Shown: in pieces, positions 22,601-37,620 of the stretch
Layout: the number at the start of each line of letters is the position of its first letter
How positions within the stretch are numbered: the first letter of the stretch is position 1
From: Ascidia mentula
Taxonomy: Eukaryota > Chordata > Ascidiacea > Phlebobranchia > Ascidiidae
Length of the DNA: 64,000 bases
Direction of reading: 5' to 3'
Assembly (NCBI GenBank): GCA_947561715.1
Contig: OX387199.1
Coordinates: 11,971,001-12,035,000 of the forward strand
Translations under genes and position numbers: made by a program
The notes under the pieces: model-generated
What the model was told of the DNA's origin: nothing
The model's database searches: none
Seen by the model: only the letters and a program-made list of their open reading frames with translations

Positions 22601-25600
22601 TTATTATACAGTGGAAAACGCTGGTACTCCAGTATTGCTTTTGCGGTTGCACAACGTATGTAATCATGCGATTTCAGCACTTGTCCATTTTGCAGTATAT
22701 GACTTTTCGATAAAAAATAGTTTTTTTTCTGTACAAGCTTTATTATACAGTGGAAAACGCTGATACTCCAGTACTGAGTTTGCGGTTGCACAACGTATGT
22801 AACCATGCGATTTCAGCACTTGTCCATTTTGCAGTATATGACTTTTCGATATAAAATATTTTTTTTCAGTACAAGCTTTATTATACAGTGGAAAACGCTG
22901 ATACTCCAGTACTGAGTTTGCGGTTGCACAACGTATGTAACCATGCGATTTCAGCACTTGTCCATTTTGCAGTATACGACTTTTCGGTAAAAAATATTTT
23001 TTTTAGTACAAGCTTTATTATACAGTGGAAAACGCTGGTACTCCAGTATTGCTTTTGCGGTTGCACAACGTATGTAATCATGCGATTTCAGCACTTGTCC
23101 ATTTTGCAGTATATGACTTTTCGATAAAAAATAGTTTTTTTTCTGTACAAGCTTTATTATACAGTGGAAAACGCTGATACTCCAGTACTGAGTTTGCGGT
23201 TGCACAACGTATGTAACCATGCGATTTCAGCACTTGTCCATTTTGCAGTATATGACTTTTCGGTAAAAAATATTTTTTTTTAGTACAAGCTTTATTATAC
23301 AGTGGAAAACGCTGGTACTCCAGTATTGCTTTTGCGGTTGCACAACGTATGTAACTATGCGATTTCAGCACTTGTCCATTTTGCAGTATATGACTTTTCG
23401 ATAAAAAATAGTTTTTTTTCTGTACAAGCTTTATTATACAGTGGAAAACGCTGATACTCCAGTACTGCGTTTGCGGTTGCACAACGTATGTAACTATGCG
23501 ATTTCAGCACTTGTCCATTTTGCAGTATATGACTTTTCGATAAAAAATATTTTTTTTCATTACAAGCTTTATTATACAGTGGAAAAGGCTGATACTCCAG
23601 TATTGCGTTTCCGGTTGCACAACGTATGTAACTATGCGCTTTCAGCACTTGTCCATATTGCAGTATATGACTTTTCGATAAAAAATATTTTTTTTCATTA
23701 CAAGCTTTATTATGAAGTGGAAAACGCTGGTACTCCAGTATTGCTTTTGCGGTTGCACAACGTATGTAACTATGCGATTTCAGCACTTGTCCATTTTGCA
23801 GTATATGACTTTTCGATAAAAAATATTTTTTTTCAGTACAAGCTTTATTATACAGTGGAAAACGCTGATACTCCAGTACTGAGTTTGCGGTTGCACAACG
23901 TATGTAACCATGCGATTTCAGCACTTGTCCATTTTGCAGTATATGACTTTTCGGTAAAAAATATTTTTTTTTAGTACAAGCTTTATTATACAGTGGAAAA
24001 CGCTGGTACTCCAGTATTGCTTTTGCGGTTGCACAACGTATGTAACTATGCGATTTCAGCACTTGTCCATTTTGCAGTATATGACTTTTCGATAAAAAAT
24101 AGTTTTTTTTCTGTACAAGCTTTATTATACAGTGGAAAACGCTGATACTCCAGTACTGAGTTTGCGGTTGCACAACGTATGTAACTATGCGATTTCAGCA
24201 CTTGTCCATTTTGCAGTATATGACTTTTCGATAAAAAATATTTTTTTTTAGTACAAGCTTTATTATACAGTGGAAAACGCTGATACTCCAGTATTGCGTT
24301 TGCGGTTGCACAACGTATGTAACTATGCGCTTTCAGCACTTGTCCATTTTGCAGTATATGACTTTTCGATAAAAAATATTTTTTTTCAGTACAAGCTTTA
24401 TTATACAGTGGAAAACGCTGATACTCCAGTACTGAGTTTGCGGTTGCACAACGTATGTAACTATGCGCTTTCAGCACTTGTCCATTTTGCAGTATATGAC
24501 TTTTCGATAAAAAATATTTTTCTTCAGTACAAGCTTTATTATGCATTGGAAAACGCTGATACTCCAGTACTGAGTTTGCGGTTGCACAACGTATGTAACC
24601 ATGCGATTTCAGCACTTGTCCATTTTGCAGTATACGACTTTTCGGAAAAAATATTTTTTTTTAGTACAAGCTTTATTATACAGTGGAAAACGCTAGTACT
24701 CCAGTATTGCTTTTGCGGTTGCACAACGTATGTAACTATGCGATTTCAGCACTTGTCCATTTTGCAGTATATGACTTTTCGATAAAAAATAGTTTTTTTT
24801 CTGTACAAGCTTTATTATACAGTGGGAAACGCTGATAATCCAGTACTGAGTTTGCGGTTGCACAACGTATGTAACTATGCGATTTCAGCACTTGTCCATT
24901 TTGCAGTATATGACTTTTCGATAAAAAATATTTTTTTTCAGTACAAGCTTTATTATACAGTGGAAAAGGCTGATACTCCAGTACTGAGTTTGCGGTTGCA
25001 CAACGTATGTAACTATGCGATTTCAGCACTTTTCCATTTTGCAGTATATGACTTTTCGATAAAAAATATTTTTTTTCAGTACAAGCTTTATTATACAGTG
25101 GAAAACGCTGATACTCCAGTACTGAGTTTGCGGTTGCACAACGTATGTAACTATGCGATTTCAGCACTTGTCCATTTTGCAGTATATGACTTTTCGATAA
25201 AAAATATTTTTTTCATTACAAGCTTTATTATACAGTGGAAAAGGCTGATACTCCAGTACTGCGTTTGCGGTTGCACAACGTATGTAACTATGCGCTTTCA
25301 GCACTTGTCCATATTGCAGTATATGACTTTTCGATAAAAAAAATTTTTTTTCATTACAAGCTTTATTATGAAGTGGAAAACGCTGGTACTCCAGTATTGC
25401 TTTTGCGGTTGCACAACGTATGTAACCATGCGATTTCAGCACTTGTCCATTTTGCAGTATATGACTTTTCGGTAAAAAATATTTTTTTTTAGAACAAGCT
25501 TTATTATACAGTGGAAAACGCTGGTACTCCAGTATTGCTTTTGCGGTTGCACAACGTATGTAACTATGCGATTTCAGCACTTGTCCATTTTGCAGTATAT

Positions 25601-26032
25601 GACTTTTCGATAAAAAATTGTTTTTTTTCTGTACAAGCTTTATTATACAGTGGAAAACGCTGATACTCCAGTACTGAGTTTGCGGTTGCACAACGTATGT
25701 AACTATGCGATTTCAGCACTTGTCCATTTTGCAGTATATGACTTTTCGATAAAAAATATTTTTTTTCAGTACAAGCTTTATTATACAGTGGAAAACGCTG
25801 ATACTCCAGTATTGCGTTTGCGGTTGCACAACGTATGTAACTATGCGCTTTCAGCACTTGTCCATTTTGCAGTATATGACTTTTCGATAAAAAATATTTT
25901 TCTTCAGTACAAGCTTTATTATGCATTGGAAAACGCTGATACTCCAGTACTGAGTTTGCGGTTGCACAACGTATGTAACCATGCGATTTCAGCACTTGTC
26001 CATTTTGCAGTATACGACTTTTCGGTAAAAAA

Positions 26033-29000
26033 CTATTTTTTTTCAGTACAAGCTTTATTATACAGTGGAAAACGCTGATACTCCAGTTTTGCGTTTGCGG
26101 TTGCACAACGTATGTAACTATGCGATTTCAGCACTTGTCCATTTTGCAGTATATGACTTTTCGATAAAAAATGTTTTTTTTCTGTACAAGCTTTATTATA
26201 CAGTGGAAAACGCTGATACTCCAGTTTTGCGTTTGCGGTTGCACAACGTATGTAACTATGCGATTTCAGCACTTGTCCATTTTGCAGTATATGACTTTTC
26301 GATAAAAAATAGTTTTTTTTCATTACAAGCTTTATTATACAGTGGAAAACGCTGGTACTCCAGTATTGCTTTTGCGGTTGCACAACGTATGTAACTATGC
26401 GATTTCAGCACTTGTCCATTTTGCAGTAATGACTTTTCGATAAAAAATATTTTTTTTCATTACAAGCTTTATTATACAGTGGAAAAGGCTGATACTCCAG
26501 TATTGCGTTTGCGGTTGCACAACGTATGTAACTATGCGATTTCAGCACTTGTCCATTTTGCAGTATACGACTTTTCGGTAAAAAATATTTTTTTTTAGTA
26601 CAAGCTTTATTATACAGTGGAAAACGCTGGTACTCCAGTATTGCTTTTGCGGTTGCACAACGTATGTAATCATGCGATTTCAGCACTTGTCCATTTTGCA
26701 GTATATGACTTTTCGATAAAAAATAGTTTTTTTTCTGTACAAGCTTTATTATACAGTGGAAAACGCTGATACTCCAGTACTGAGTTTGCGGTTGCACAAC
26801 GTATGTAACCATGCGATTTCAGCACTTGTCCATTTTGCAGTATATGACTTTTCGATAAAAAATATTTTTTTTCAGTACAAGCTTTATTATACAGTGGAAA
26901 ACGCTGATACTCCAGTACTGAGTTTGCGGTTGCACAACGTATGTAACTATGCGCTTTCAGCACTTGTCCATTTTGCAGTATATGACTTTTCGATAAAAAA
27001 TATTTTTCTTCAGTACAAGCTTTATTATGCATTGGAAAACGCTGATACTCCAGTACTGAGTTTGCGGTTGCACAACGTATGTAACCATGCGATTTCAGCA
27101 CTTGTCCATTTTGCAGTATACGACTTTTCGGTAAAAAACTATTTTTTTTCAGTACAAGCTTTATTATACAGTGGAAAACGCTGATACTCCAGTTTTGCGT
27201 TTGCGGTTGCACAACGTATGTAACTATGCGATTTCAGCACTTGTCCATTTTGCAGTATATGACTTTTCGATAAAAAATGTTTTTTTTCTGTACAAGCTTT
27301 ATTATACAGTGGAAAACGCTGATACTCCAGTTTTGCGTTTGCGGTTGCACAACGTATGTAACTATGCGATTTCAGCACTTGTCCATTTTGCAGTATATGA
27401 CTTTTCGATAAAAAATAGTTTTTTTTCATTACAAGCTTTATTATACAGTGGAAAACGCTGGTACTCCAGTATTGCTTTTGCGGTTGCACAACGTATGTAA
27501 CTATGCGATTTCAGCACTTGTCCATTTTGCAGTAATGACTTTTCGATAAAAAATATTTTTTTTCATTACAAGCTTTATTATACAGTGGAAAAGGCTGATA
27601 CTCCAGTATTGCGTTTGCGGTTGCACAACGTATGTAACTATGCGATTTCAGCACTTGTCCATTTTGCAGTATACGACTTTTCGGTAAAAAATATTTTTTT
27701 TTAGTACAAGCTTTATTATACAGTGGAAAACGCTGGTACTCCAGTATTGCTTTTGCGGTTGCACAACGTATGTAATCATGCGATTTCAGCACTTGTCCAT
27801 TTTGCAGTATATGACTTTTCGATAAAAAATAGTTTTTTTTCTGTACAAGCTTTATTATACAGTGGAAAACGCTGATACTCCAGTACTGAGTTTGCGGTTG
27901 CACAACGTATGTAACCATGCGATTTCAGCACTTGTCCATTTTGCAGTATATGACTTTTCGATATAAAATATTTTTTTTCAGTACAAGCTTTATTATACAG
28001 TGGAAAACGCTGATACTCCAGTACTGAGTTTGCGGTTGCACAACGTATGTAACCATGCGATTTCAGCACTTGTCCATTTTGCAGTATACGACTTTTCGGT
28101 AAAAAATATTTTTTTTTAGTACAAGCTTTATTATACAGTGGAAAACGCTAGTACTCCAGTATTGCTTTTGCGGTTGCACAACGTATGTAACTATGCGATT
28201 TCAGCACTTGTCCATTTTGCAGTATATGACTTTTCGATAAAAAATAGTTTTTTTTCTGTACAAGCTTTATTATACAGTGGGAAACGCTGATACTCCAGTA
28301 CTGAGTTTGCGGTTGCACAACGTATGTAACTATGCGATTTCAGCACTTGTCCATTTTGCAGTATATGACTTTTCGATAAAAAATATTTTTTTTCAGTACA
28401 AGCTTTATTATACAGTGGAAAACGCTGATACTCCAGTATTGCGTTTGCGGTTGCACAACGTATGTAACTATGCGATTTCAGCACTTGTCCATTTTGCAGT
28501 ATATGACTTTTCGATAAAAAATATTTTTTTTCAGTACAAGCTTTATTATACAGTGGAAAACGCTGATACTCCAGTTTTCCGTTTGCGGTTGCACAACGTA
28601 TGTAACTATGCGCTTTCAGCACTTGTCCATTTTGCAGTATATGACTTTTCGATAAAAAATATTTTTTTTCAGTACAAGCTTTATTATACAGTGGAAAACG
28701 CTGATACTCCAGTATTGCGTTTGCGGTTGCACAACGTATGTAACTATGCGCTTTCAGCACTTGTCCATTTTGCAGTATATGACTTTTCGATAAAAAATAT
28801 TTTTTTTCAGTACAAGCTTTATTATACAGTGGAAAACGCTGATACTCCAGTACTGAGTTTGCGGTTGCACAACGTATGTAACTATGCGCTTTCAGCACTT
28901 GTCCATTTTGCAGTATATGACTTTTCGATAAAAAATATTTTTCTTCAGTACAAGCTTTATTATGCATTGGAAAACGCTGATACTCCAGTACTGAGTTTGC

Positions 29001-32000
29001 GGTTGCACAACGTATGTAACCATGCGATTTCAGCACTTGTCCATTTTGCAGTATACGACTTTTCGGTAAAAAACTATTTTTTTTCAGTACAAGCTTTATT
29101 ATACAGTGGAAAACGCTGATACTCCAGTTTTGCGTTTGCGGTTGCACAACGTATGTAACTATGCGATTTCAGCACTTGTCCATTTTGCAGTATATGACTT
29201 TTCGATAAAAAATGTTTTTTTTCTGTACAAGCTTTATTATACAGTGGAAAACGCTGATACTCCAGTTTTGCGTTTGCGGTTGCACAACGTATGTAACTAT
29301 GCGATTTCAGCACTTGTCCATTTTGCAGTATATGACTTTTCGATAAGAAATAGTTTTTTTTCATTACAAGCTTTATTATACAGTGGAAAACGCTGGTACT
29401 CCAGTATTGCTTTTGCGGTTGCACAACGTATGTAACTATGCGATTTCAGCACTTGTCCATTTTGCAGTAATGACTTTTCGATAAAAAATATTTTTTTTCA
29501 TTACAAGCTTTATTATACAGTGGAAAAGGCTGATACTCCAGTATTGCGTTTGCGGTTGCACAACGTATGTAACTATGCGATTTCAGCACTTGTCCATTTT
29601 GCAGTATACGACTTTTCGGTAAAAAATATTTTTTTTTAGTACAAGCTTTATTATACAGTGGAAAACGCTGGTACTCCAGTATTGCTTTTGCGGTTGCACA
29701 ACGTATGTAATCATGCGATTTCAGCACTTGTCCATTTTGCAGTATATGACTTTTCGATAAAAAATAGTTTTTTTTCTGTACAAGCTTTATTATACAGTGG
29801 AAAACGCTGATACTCCAGTACTGAGTTTGCGGTTGCACAACGTATGTAACCATGCGATTTCAGCACTTGTCCATTTTGCAGTATATGACTTTTCGATAAA
29901 AAATATTTTTTTTCAGTACAAGCTTTATTATACAGTGGAAAACGCTGATACTCCAGTACTGAGTTTGCGGTTGCACAACGTATGTAACTATGCGCTTTCA
30001 GCACTTGTCCATTTTGCAGTATATGACTTTTCGATAAAAAATATTTTTCTTCAGTACAAGCTTTATTATGCATTGGAAAACGCTGATACTCCAGTACTGA
30101 GTTTGCGGTTGCACAACGTATGTAACCATGCGATTTCAGCACTTGTCCATTTTGCAGTATACGACTTTTCGGTAAAAAACTATTTTTTTTCAGTACAAGC
30201 TTTATTATACAGTGGAAAACGCTGATACTCCAGTTTTGCGTTTGCGGTTGCACAACGTATGTAACTATGCGATTTCAGCACTTGTCCATTTTGCAGTATA
30301 TGACTTTTCGATAAAAAATGTTTTTTTTCTGTACAAGCTTTATTATACAGTGGAAAACGCTGATACTCAAGTTTTGCGTTTGCGGTTGCACAACGTATGT
30401 AACTATGCGATTTCAGCACTTGTCCATTTTGCAGTATATGACTTTTCGATAAAAAATAGTTTTTTTTCATTACAAGCTTTATTATACAGTGGAAAACGCT
30501 GGTACTCCAGTATTGCTTTTGCGGTTGCACAACGTATGTAACTATGCGATTTCAGCACTTGTCCATTTTGCAGTAATGACTGTTCGATAAAAAATATTTT
30601 TTTTCATTACAAGCTTTATTATACAGTGGAAAAGGCTGATACTCCAGTATTGCGTTTGCGGTTGCACAACGTATGTAACTATGCGATTTCAGCACTTGTC
30701 CATTTTGCAGTATACGACTTTTCGGTAAAAAATATTTTTTTTTAGTACAAGCTTTATTATACAGTGGAAAACGCTGGTACTCCAGTATTGCTTTTGCGGT
30801 TGCACAACGTATGTAATCATGCGATTTCAGCACTTGTCCATTTTGCAGTATATGACTTTTCGATAAAAAATAGTTTTTTTTCTGTACAAGCTTTATTATA
30901 CAGTGGAAAACGCTGATACTCCAGTACTGAGTTTGCGGTTGCACAACGTATGTAACCATGCGATTTCAGCACTTGTCCATTTTGCAGTATATGACTTTTC
31001 GATATAAAATATTTTTTTTCAGTACAAGCTTTATTATACAGTGGAAAACGCTGATACTCCAGTACTGAGTTTGCGGTTGCACAACGTATGTAACCATGCG
31101 ATTTCTGCACTTGTCCATTTTGCAGTATACGACTTTTCGGTAAAAAATATTTTTTTTTAGTACAAGCTTTATTATACAGTGGAAAACGCTAGTACTCCAG
31201 TATTGCTTTTGCGGTTGCACAACGTATGTAACTATGCGATTTCAGCACTTGTCCATTTTGCAGTATATGACTTTTCGATAAAAAATAGTTTTTTTTCTGT
31301 ACAAGCTTTATTATACAGTGGGAAACGCTGATACTCCAGTACTGAGTTTGCGGTTGCACAACGTATGTAACTATGCGATTTCAGCACTTGTCCATTTTGC
31401 AGTATATGACTTTTCGATAAAAAATATTTTTTTTCAGTACAAGCTTTATTATACAGTGGAAAACGCTGATACTCCAGTATTGCGTTTGCGGTTGCACAAC
31501 GTATGTAACTATGCGATTTCAGCACTTGTCCATTTTGCAGTATATGACTTTTCGATAAAAAATATTTTTTTTCAGTACAAGCTTTATTATACAGTGGAAA
31601 ACGCTGATACTCCAGTTTTCCGTTTGCGGTTGCACAACGTATGTAACTATGCGCTTTCAGCACTTGTCCATTTTGCAGTATATGACTTTTCGATAAAAAA
31701 TATTTTTTTTCAGTACAAGCTTTATTATACAGTGGAAAACGCTGATACTCCAGTTTTGCGTTTGCGGTTGCACAACGTATGTAACTATGCGCTTTCAGCA
31801 CTTGTCCATTTTGCAGTATATGACTTTTCGAAAAAAAATATTTTTTTTTAGTACAAGCTTTATTATACAGTGGAAAAGGCTGATACTCCAGTATTGCGTT
31901 TGCGGTTGCACAACGTATGTAACTATGCGATTTCAGCACTTGTCCATTTTGCAGTATACGACTTTTCGGTAAAAAATATTTTTTTTTAGTACAAGCTTTA

Positions 32001-32090
32001 TTATACAGTGGAAAACGCTAGTACTCCAGTATTGCTTTTGCGGTTGCACAACGTATGTAACTATGCGATTTCAGCACTTGTCCATTTTGC
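26033..32090. repeat. Tandem 22-monomer higher-order repeat (3041 bp) built from 8- and 14-monomer units
   Basis: Anchors at 26033, 26405, 26670, 26756, 27511, 27776, 28191 and 28277 recur at +3041 bp (29074, 29446, 29711, 29797, 30552, 30817, 31232, 31318). Inside each 3041-bp unit an 8-monomer spacing of 1106 bp occurs (26405 and 27511, 29446 and 30552). The remaining 1935 bp equals 14 monomers. The two large units appear almost identical, with only scattered single-base differences (for example near 29346 and 30370). Confidence 0.88.
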
Positions 32091-35000
32091 AGTATATGAC
32101 TTTTCGATAAAAAATAGTTTTTTTTCTGTACAAGCTTTATTATACAGTGGGAAACGCTGATAATCCAGTACTGAGTTTGCGGTTGCACAACGTATGTAAC
32201 TATGCGATTTCAGCACTTGTCCATTTTGCAGTATATGACTTTTCGATAAAAAATAGTTTTTTTTCTGTACAAGCTTTATTATACAGTGGGAAACGCTGAT
32301 AATCCAGTACTGAGTTTGCGGTTGCACAACGTATGTAACTATGCGATTTCAGCACTTGTCCATTTTGCAGTATATGACTTTTCGATAAAAAATATTTTTT
32401 TTCAGTACAAGCTTTATTATACAGTGGAAAAGGCTGATACTCCAGTACTGAGTTTGCGGTTGCACAACGTATGTAACTATGCGATTTCAGCACTTGTCCA
32501 TTTTGCAGTATATGACTTTTCGATAAAAAATAGTTTTTTTTCTGTACAAGCTTTATTATACAGTGGAAAACGCTGATACTCCAGTACTGAGTTTGCGCTT
32601 GCACAACGTATGTAACTATGCGATTTCAGCACTTGTCCATTTTGCAGTATATGACTTTTCGATAAAAAATATTTTTTTTTAGTACAAGCTTTATTATACA
32701 GTGGAAAACGCTGATACTCCAGTATTGCGTTTGCGGTTGCACAACGTATGTAACTATGCGCTTTCAGCACTTGTCCATTTTGCAGTATATGACTTTTCGA
32801 TAAAAAATATTTTTTTTCAGTACAAGCTTTACTATACAGTGGAAAACGCTGATACTCCAGTACTGAGTTTGCGGTTGCACAACGTATGTAACTATGCGCT
32901 TTCAGCACTTGTCCATTTTGCAGTATATGACTTTTCGATAAAAAATATTTTTCTTCAGTACAAGCTTTATTATGCATTGGAAAACGCTGATACTCCAGTA
33001 CTGAGTTTGCGGTTGCACAACGTATTTAACCATGCGATTTCAGCACTTGTCCATTTTGCAGTATACGACTTTTCGGTAAAAAACTATTTTTTTTCAGTAC
33101 AAGCTTTATTATACAGTGGAAAACGCTGATACTCCAGTTTTGCGTTTGCGGTTGCACAACGTATGTAACTATGCGATTTCAGCACTTGTCCATTTTGCAG
33201 TATATGACTTTTCGATAAAAAATATTTTTTTCATTACAAGCTTTATTATACAGTGGAAAAGGCTGATACTCCAGTATTGCGTTTGCGGTTGCACAACGTA
33301 TGTAACTATGCGCTTTCAGCACTTGTCCATATTGCAGTATATGACTTTTCGATAAAAAATATTTTTTTTCATTACAAGCTTTATTATGAAGTGGAAAACG
33401 CTGGTACTCCAGTATTGCTTTTGCGGTTGCACAACGTATGTAACCATGCGATTTCAGCACTTGTCCATTTTGCAGTATATGACTTTTCGGTAAAAAATAT
33501 TTCTTTTTAGTATAAGCTTTATTATACAGTGGAAAACGCTGGTACTCCAGTATTGCTTTTGCGGTTGCACAACGTATGTAACTATGCGATTTCAGCACTT
33601 GTCCATTTTGCAGTATATGACTTTTCGATAAAAAATAGTTTTTTTTCTGTACAAGCTTTATTATACAGTGGAAAACGCTGATACTCCAGTACTGAGTTTG
33701 CGGTTGCACAACGTATGTAACTATGCGATTTCAGCACTTGTCCATTTTGCAGTATATGACTTTTCGATAAAAAATATTTTTTTTTAGTACAAGCTTTATT
33801 ATACAGTGGAAAACGCTGATACTCCAGTATTGCGTTTGCGGTTGCACAACGTATGTAACTATGCGCTTTCAGCACTTGTCCATTTTGCAGTATATGACTT
33901 TTCGATAAAAAATATTTTTTTTCAGTACAAGCTTTATTATACAGTGGAAAACGCTGATACTCCAGTACTGAGTTTGCGGTTGCACAACGTATGTAACTAT
34001 GCGCTTTCAGCACTTGTCCATTTTGCAGTATATGACTTTTCGATAAAAAATATTTTTCTTCAGTACAAGCTTTATTATGCATTGGAAAACGCTGATACTC
34101 CAGTACTGAGTTTGCGGTTGCACAACGTATGTAACCATGCGATTTCAGCACTTGTCCATTTTGCAGTATACGACTTTTCGGTAAAAAACTATTTTTTTTC
34201 AGTACAAGCTTTATTATACAGTGGAAAACGCTGATACTCCAGTTTTGCGTTTGCGGTTGCACAACGTATGTAACTATGCGATTTCAGCACTTGTCCATTT
34301 TGCAGTATATGACTTTTCGATAAAAAATAGTTTTTTTTCTTTACAAGCTTTATTATACAGTGGAAAACGCTGATACTCCAGTACTGAGTTTGCGGTTGCA
34401 CAACGTATGTAACTATGCGATTTCAGCACTTGTCCATTTTGCAGTATATGACTTTTCGATAAAAAATATTTTTTTCATTACAAGCTTTATTATACAGTGG
34501 AAAAGGCTGATACTCCAGTATTGCGTTTGCGGTTGCACAACGTATGTAACTATGCGCTTTCAGCACTCGTCCATATTGCAGTATATGACTTTTCGATAAA
34601 AAATATTTTTTTTCATTACAAGCTTTATTATGAAGTGGAAAACGCTGGTACTCCAGTATTGCTTTTGCGGTTGCACAACGTATGTAACCATGCGATTTCA
34701 GCACTTGTCCATTTTGCAGTATATGACTTTTCGGTAAAAAATATTTTTTTTTAGTACAAGCTTTATTATACAGTGGAAAACGCTGGTACTCCAGTATTGC
34801 TTTTGCGGTTGCACAACGTATGTAACTATGCGATTTCAGCACTTGTCCATTTTGCAGTATATGACTTTTCGATAAAAAATATTTTTTTTCAGTACAAGCT
34901 TTATTATACAGTGGAAAACGCTGATACTCCAGTATTGCGTTTGCGGTTGCACAACGTATGTAACTATGCGCTTTCAGCACTTGTCCATATTGCAGTATAT

Positions 35001-36220
35001 GACTTTTCGATAAAAAATACTTTTTTTCATTACAAGCTTTATTATACAGTGGAAAACGCTGGTACTCCAGTATTGCTTTTGCGGTTGCACAACGTATGTA
35101 ACTATGCAATTTCAGCACTTGTCCATTTTGCAGTATATGACTTTTCGTGGAAAAATATTTTTTTTCATCACAAGCTTTATTATACAGTGGAAAACGCTGA
35201 TACTCCAGTATTGCGTTTGCGGTTGCACAACGTATGTAACTATGCGCTTTCAGCACTTGTCCATATTGCAGTATATGACTTTTCGGTAAAAAATATTTTT
35301 TTTCATTACAAGCTTTATTATACAGTGGAAAACGCTGGTACTCCAGTATTGCTTTTGCGGTTGCACAACGTATGTAACTATGCGATTTCAGCACTTGTCC
35401 ATTTTGCAGTATATGACTTTTCGATAAAAAATATTTTTTTTCAGTACAAGCTTTATTATACAGTGGAAAACGCTGATACTCCAGTTTTGCGTTTGCGGTT
35501 GCACAACGTATGTAACTATGCGCTTTCAGCACTTGTCCATTTTGCAGTATATGACTTTTCGAAAAAAAATATTTTTTTTTAGTACAAGCTTTATTATACA
35601 GTGGAAAAGGCTGATACTCCAGTATTGCGTTTGCGGTTGCACAACGTATGTAACTATGCGATTTCAGCACTTGTCCATTTTGCAGTATATGACTTTTCGA
35701 TAAAAAATATTTTTTTTTAGTACAAGCTTTATTATACAGTGGAAAAGGCTGATACTCCAGTATTGCGTTTGCGGTTGCACAACGTATGTAACTATGCGAT
35801 TTCAGCACTTGTCCATTTTGCAGTATATGACTTTTCGATAAAAAATATTTTTTTTTAGTACAAGCTTTATTATACAGTGGAAAACGCTAGTACTCCAGTA
35901 TTGCTTTTGCGGTTGCACAACGTATGTAACTATGCGATTTCAGCACTTGTCCATTTTGCAGTATATGACTTTTCGATAAAAAATAGTTTTTTTTCTGTAC
36001 AAGCTTTATTATACAGTGGGAAACGCTGATAATCCAGTACTGAGTTTGCGGTTGCACAACGTATGTAACTATGCGATTTCAGCACTTGTCCATTTTGCAG
36101 TATATGACTTTTCGATAAAAAATATTTTTTTTCAGTACAAGCTTTATTATACAGTGGAAAAGGCTGATACTCCAGTACTGAGTTTGCGGTTGCACAACGT
36201 ATGTAACTATGCGATTTCAG

Positions 36221-37620
36221 CATTTGTCCATTTTGCAGTATATGACTTTTCGATAAAAAATAGTTTTTTTTCTGTACAAGCTTTATTATACAGTGGAAAA
36301 CGCTGATACTCCAGTACTGAGTTTGCGGTTGCACAACGTATGTAACTATGCGATTTCAGCACTTGTCCATTTTGCAGTATATGACTTTTCGATAAAAAAT
36401 ATTTTTTTTTAGTACAAGCTTTATTATACAGTGGAAAACGCTGATACTCCAGTATTGCGTTTGCGGTTGCACAACGTATGTAACTATGCGCTTTCAGCAC
36501 TTGTCCATTTTGCAGTATATGACTTTTCGATAAAAAATATTTTTTTTCAGTACAAGCTTTATTATACAGTGGAAAACGCTGATACTCCAGTACTGAGTTT
36601 GCGGTTGCACAACGTATGTAACTATGCGATTTCAGCATTTGTCCATTTTGCAGTATATGACTTTTCGATAAAAAATAGTTTTTTTCAGTACAAGCTTTAT
36701 TATACAGTGGAAAAGGCTGATACTCCAGTACTGAGTTTGCGGTTGCACAACGTATGTAACTATGCGATTTCAGCATTTGTCCATTTTGCAGTATATGACT
36801 TTTCGATAAAAAATAGTTTTTTTTCTGTACAAGCTTTATTATACAGTGGAAAACGCTGATACTCCAGTACTGAGTTTGCGGTTGCACAACGTATGTAACT
36901 ATGCGATTTCAGCATTTGTCCATTTTGCAGTATATGACTTTTCGATAAAAAATAGTTTTTTTCAGTACAAGCTTTATTATACAGTGGAAAAGGCTGATAC
37001 TCCAGTACTGAGTTTGCGGTTGCACAACGTATGTAACTATGCGATTTCAGCATTTGTCCATTTTGCAGTATATGACTTTTCGATAAAAAATAGTTTTTTT
37101 TCTGTACAAGCTTTATTATACAGTGGAAAACGCTGATACTCCAGTACTGAGTTTGCGGTTGCACAACGTATGTAACTATGCGATTTCAGCACTTGTCCAT
37201 TTTGCAGTATATGACTTTTCGATAAAAAATATTTTTTTTTAGTACAAGCTTTATTATACAGTGGAAAACGCTAGTACTCCAGTATTGCTTTTGCGGTTGC
37301 ACAACGTATGTAACTATGCGATTTCAGCACTTGTCCATTTTGCAGTATATGACTTTTCGATAAAAAATAGTTTTTTTTCTGTACAAGCTTTATTATACAG
37401 TGGGAAACGCTGATAATCCAGTACTGAGTTTGCGGTTGCACAACGTATGTAACTATGCGATTTCAGCACTTGTCCATTTTGCAGTATATGACTTTTCGAT
37501 AAAAAATATTTTTTTTCAGTACAAGCTTTATTATACAGTGGAAAAGGCTGATACTCCAGTACTGAGTTTGCGGTTGCACAACGTATGTAACTATGCGATT
37601 TCAGCATTTGTCCATTTTGC
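36221..37620. repeat. Local expansion of CATTTG-variant monomers
   Basis: GCATTTGTCC replaces the usual GCACTTGTCC at 36221, 36636, 36774, 36913, 37051 and 37615, and I saw it nowhere else in the window. Four of these are in consecutive monomers (36636-37051). A shortened T-run ending in CAGTAC (near 36671 and 36953) alternates with a CTGTAC form, giving a dimer of about 277 bp. This looks like a young local amplification inside the older array. Confidence 0.85.
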
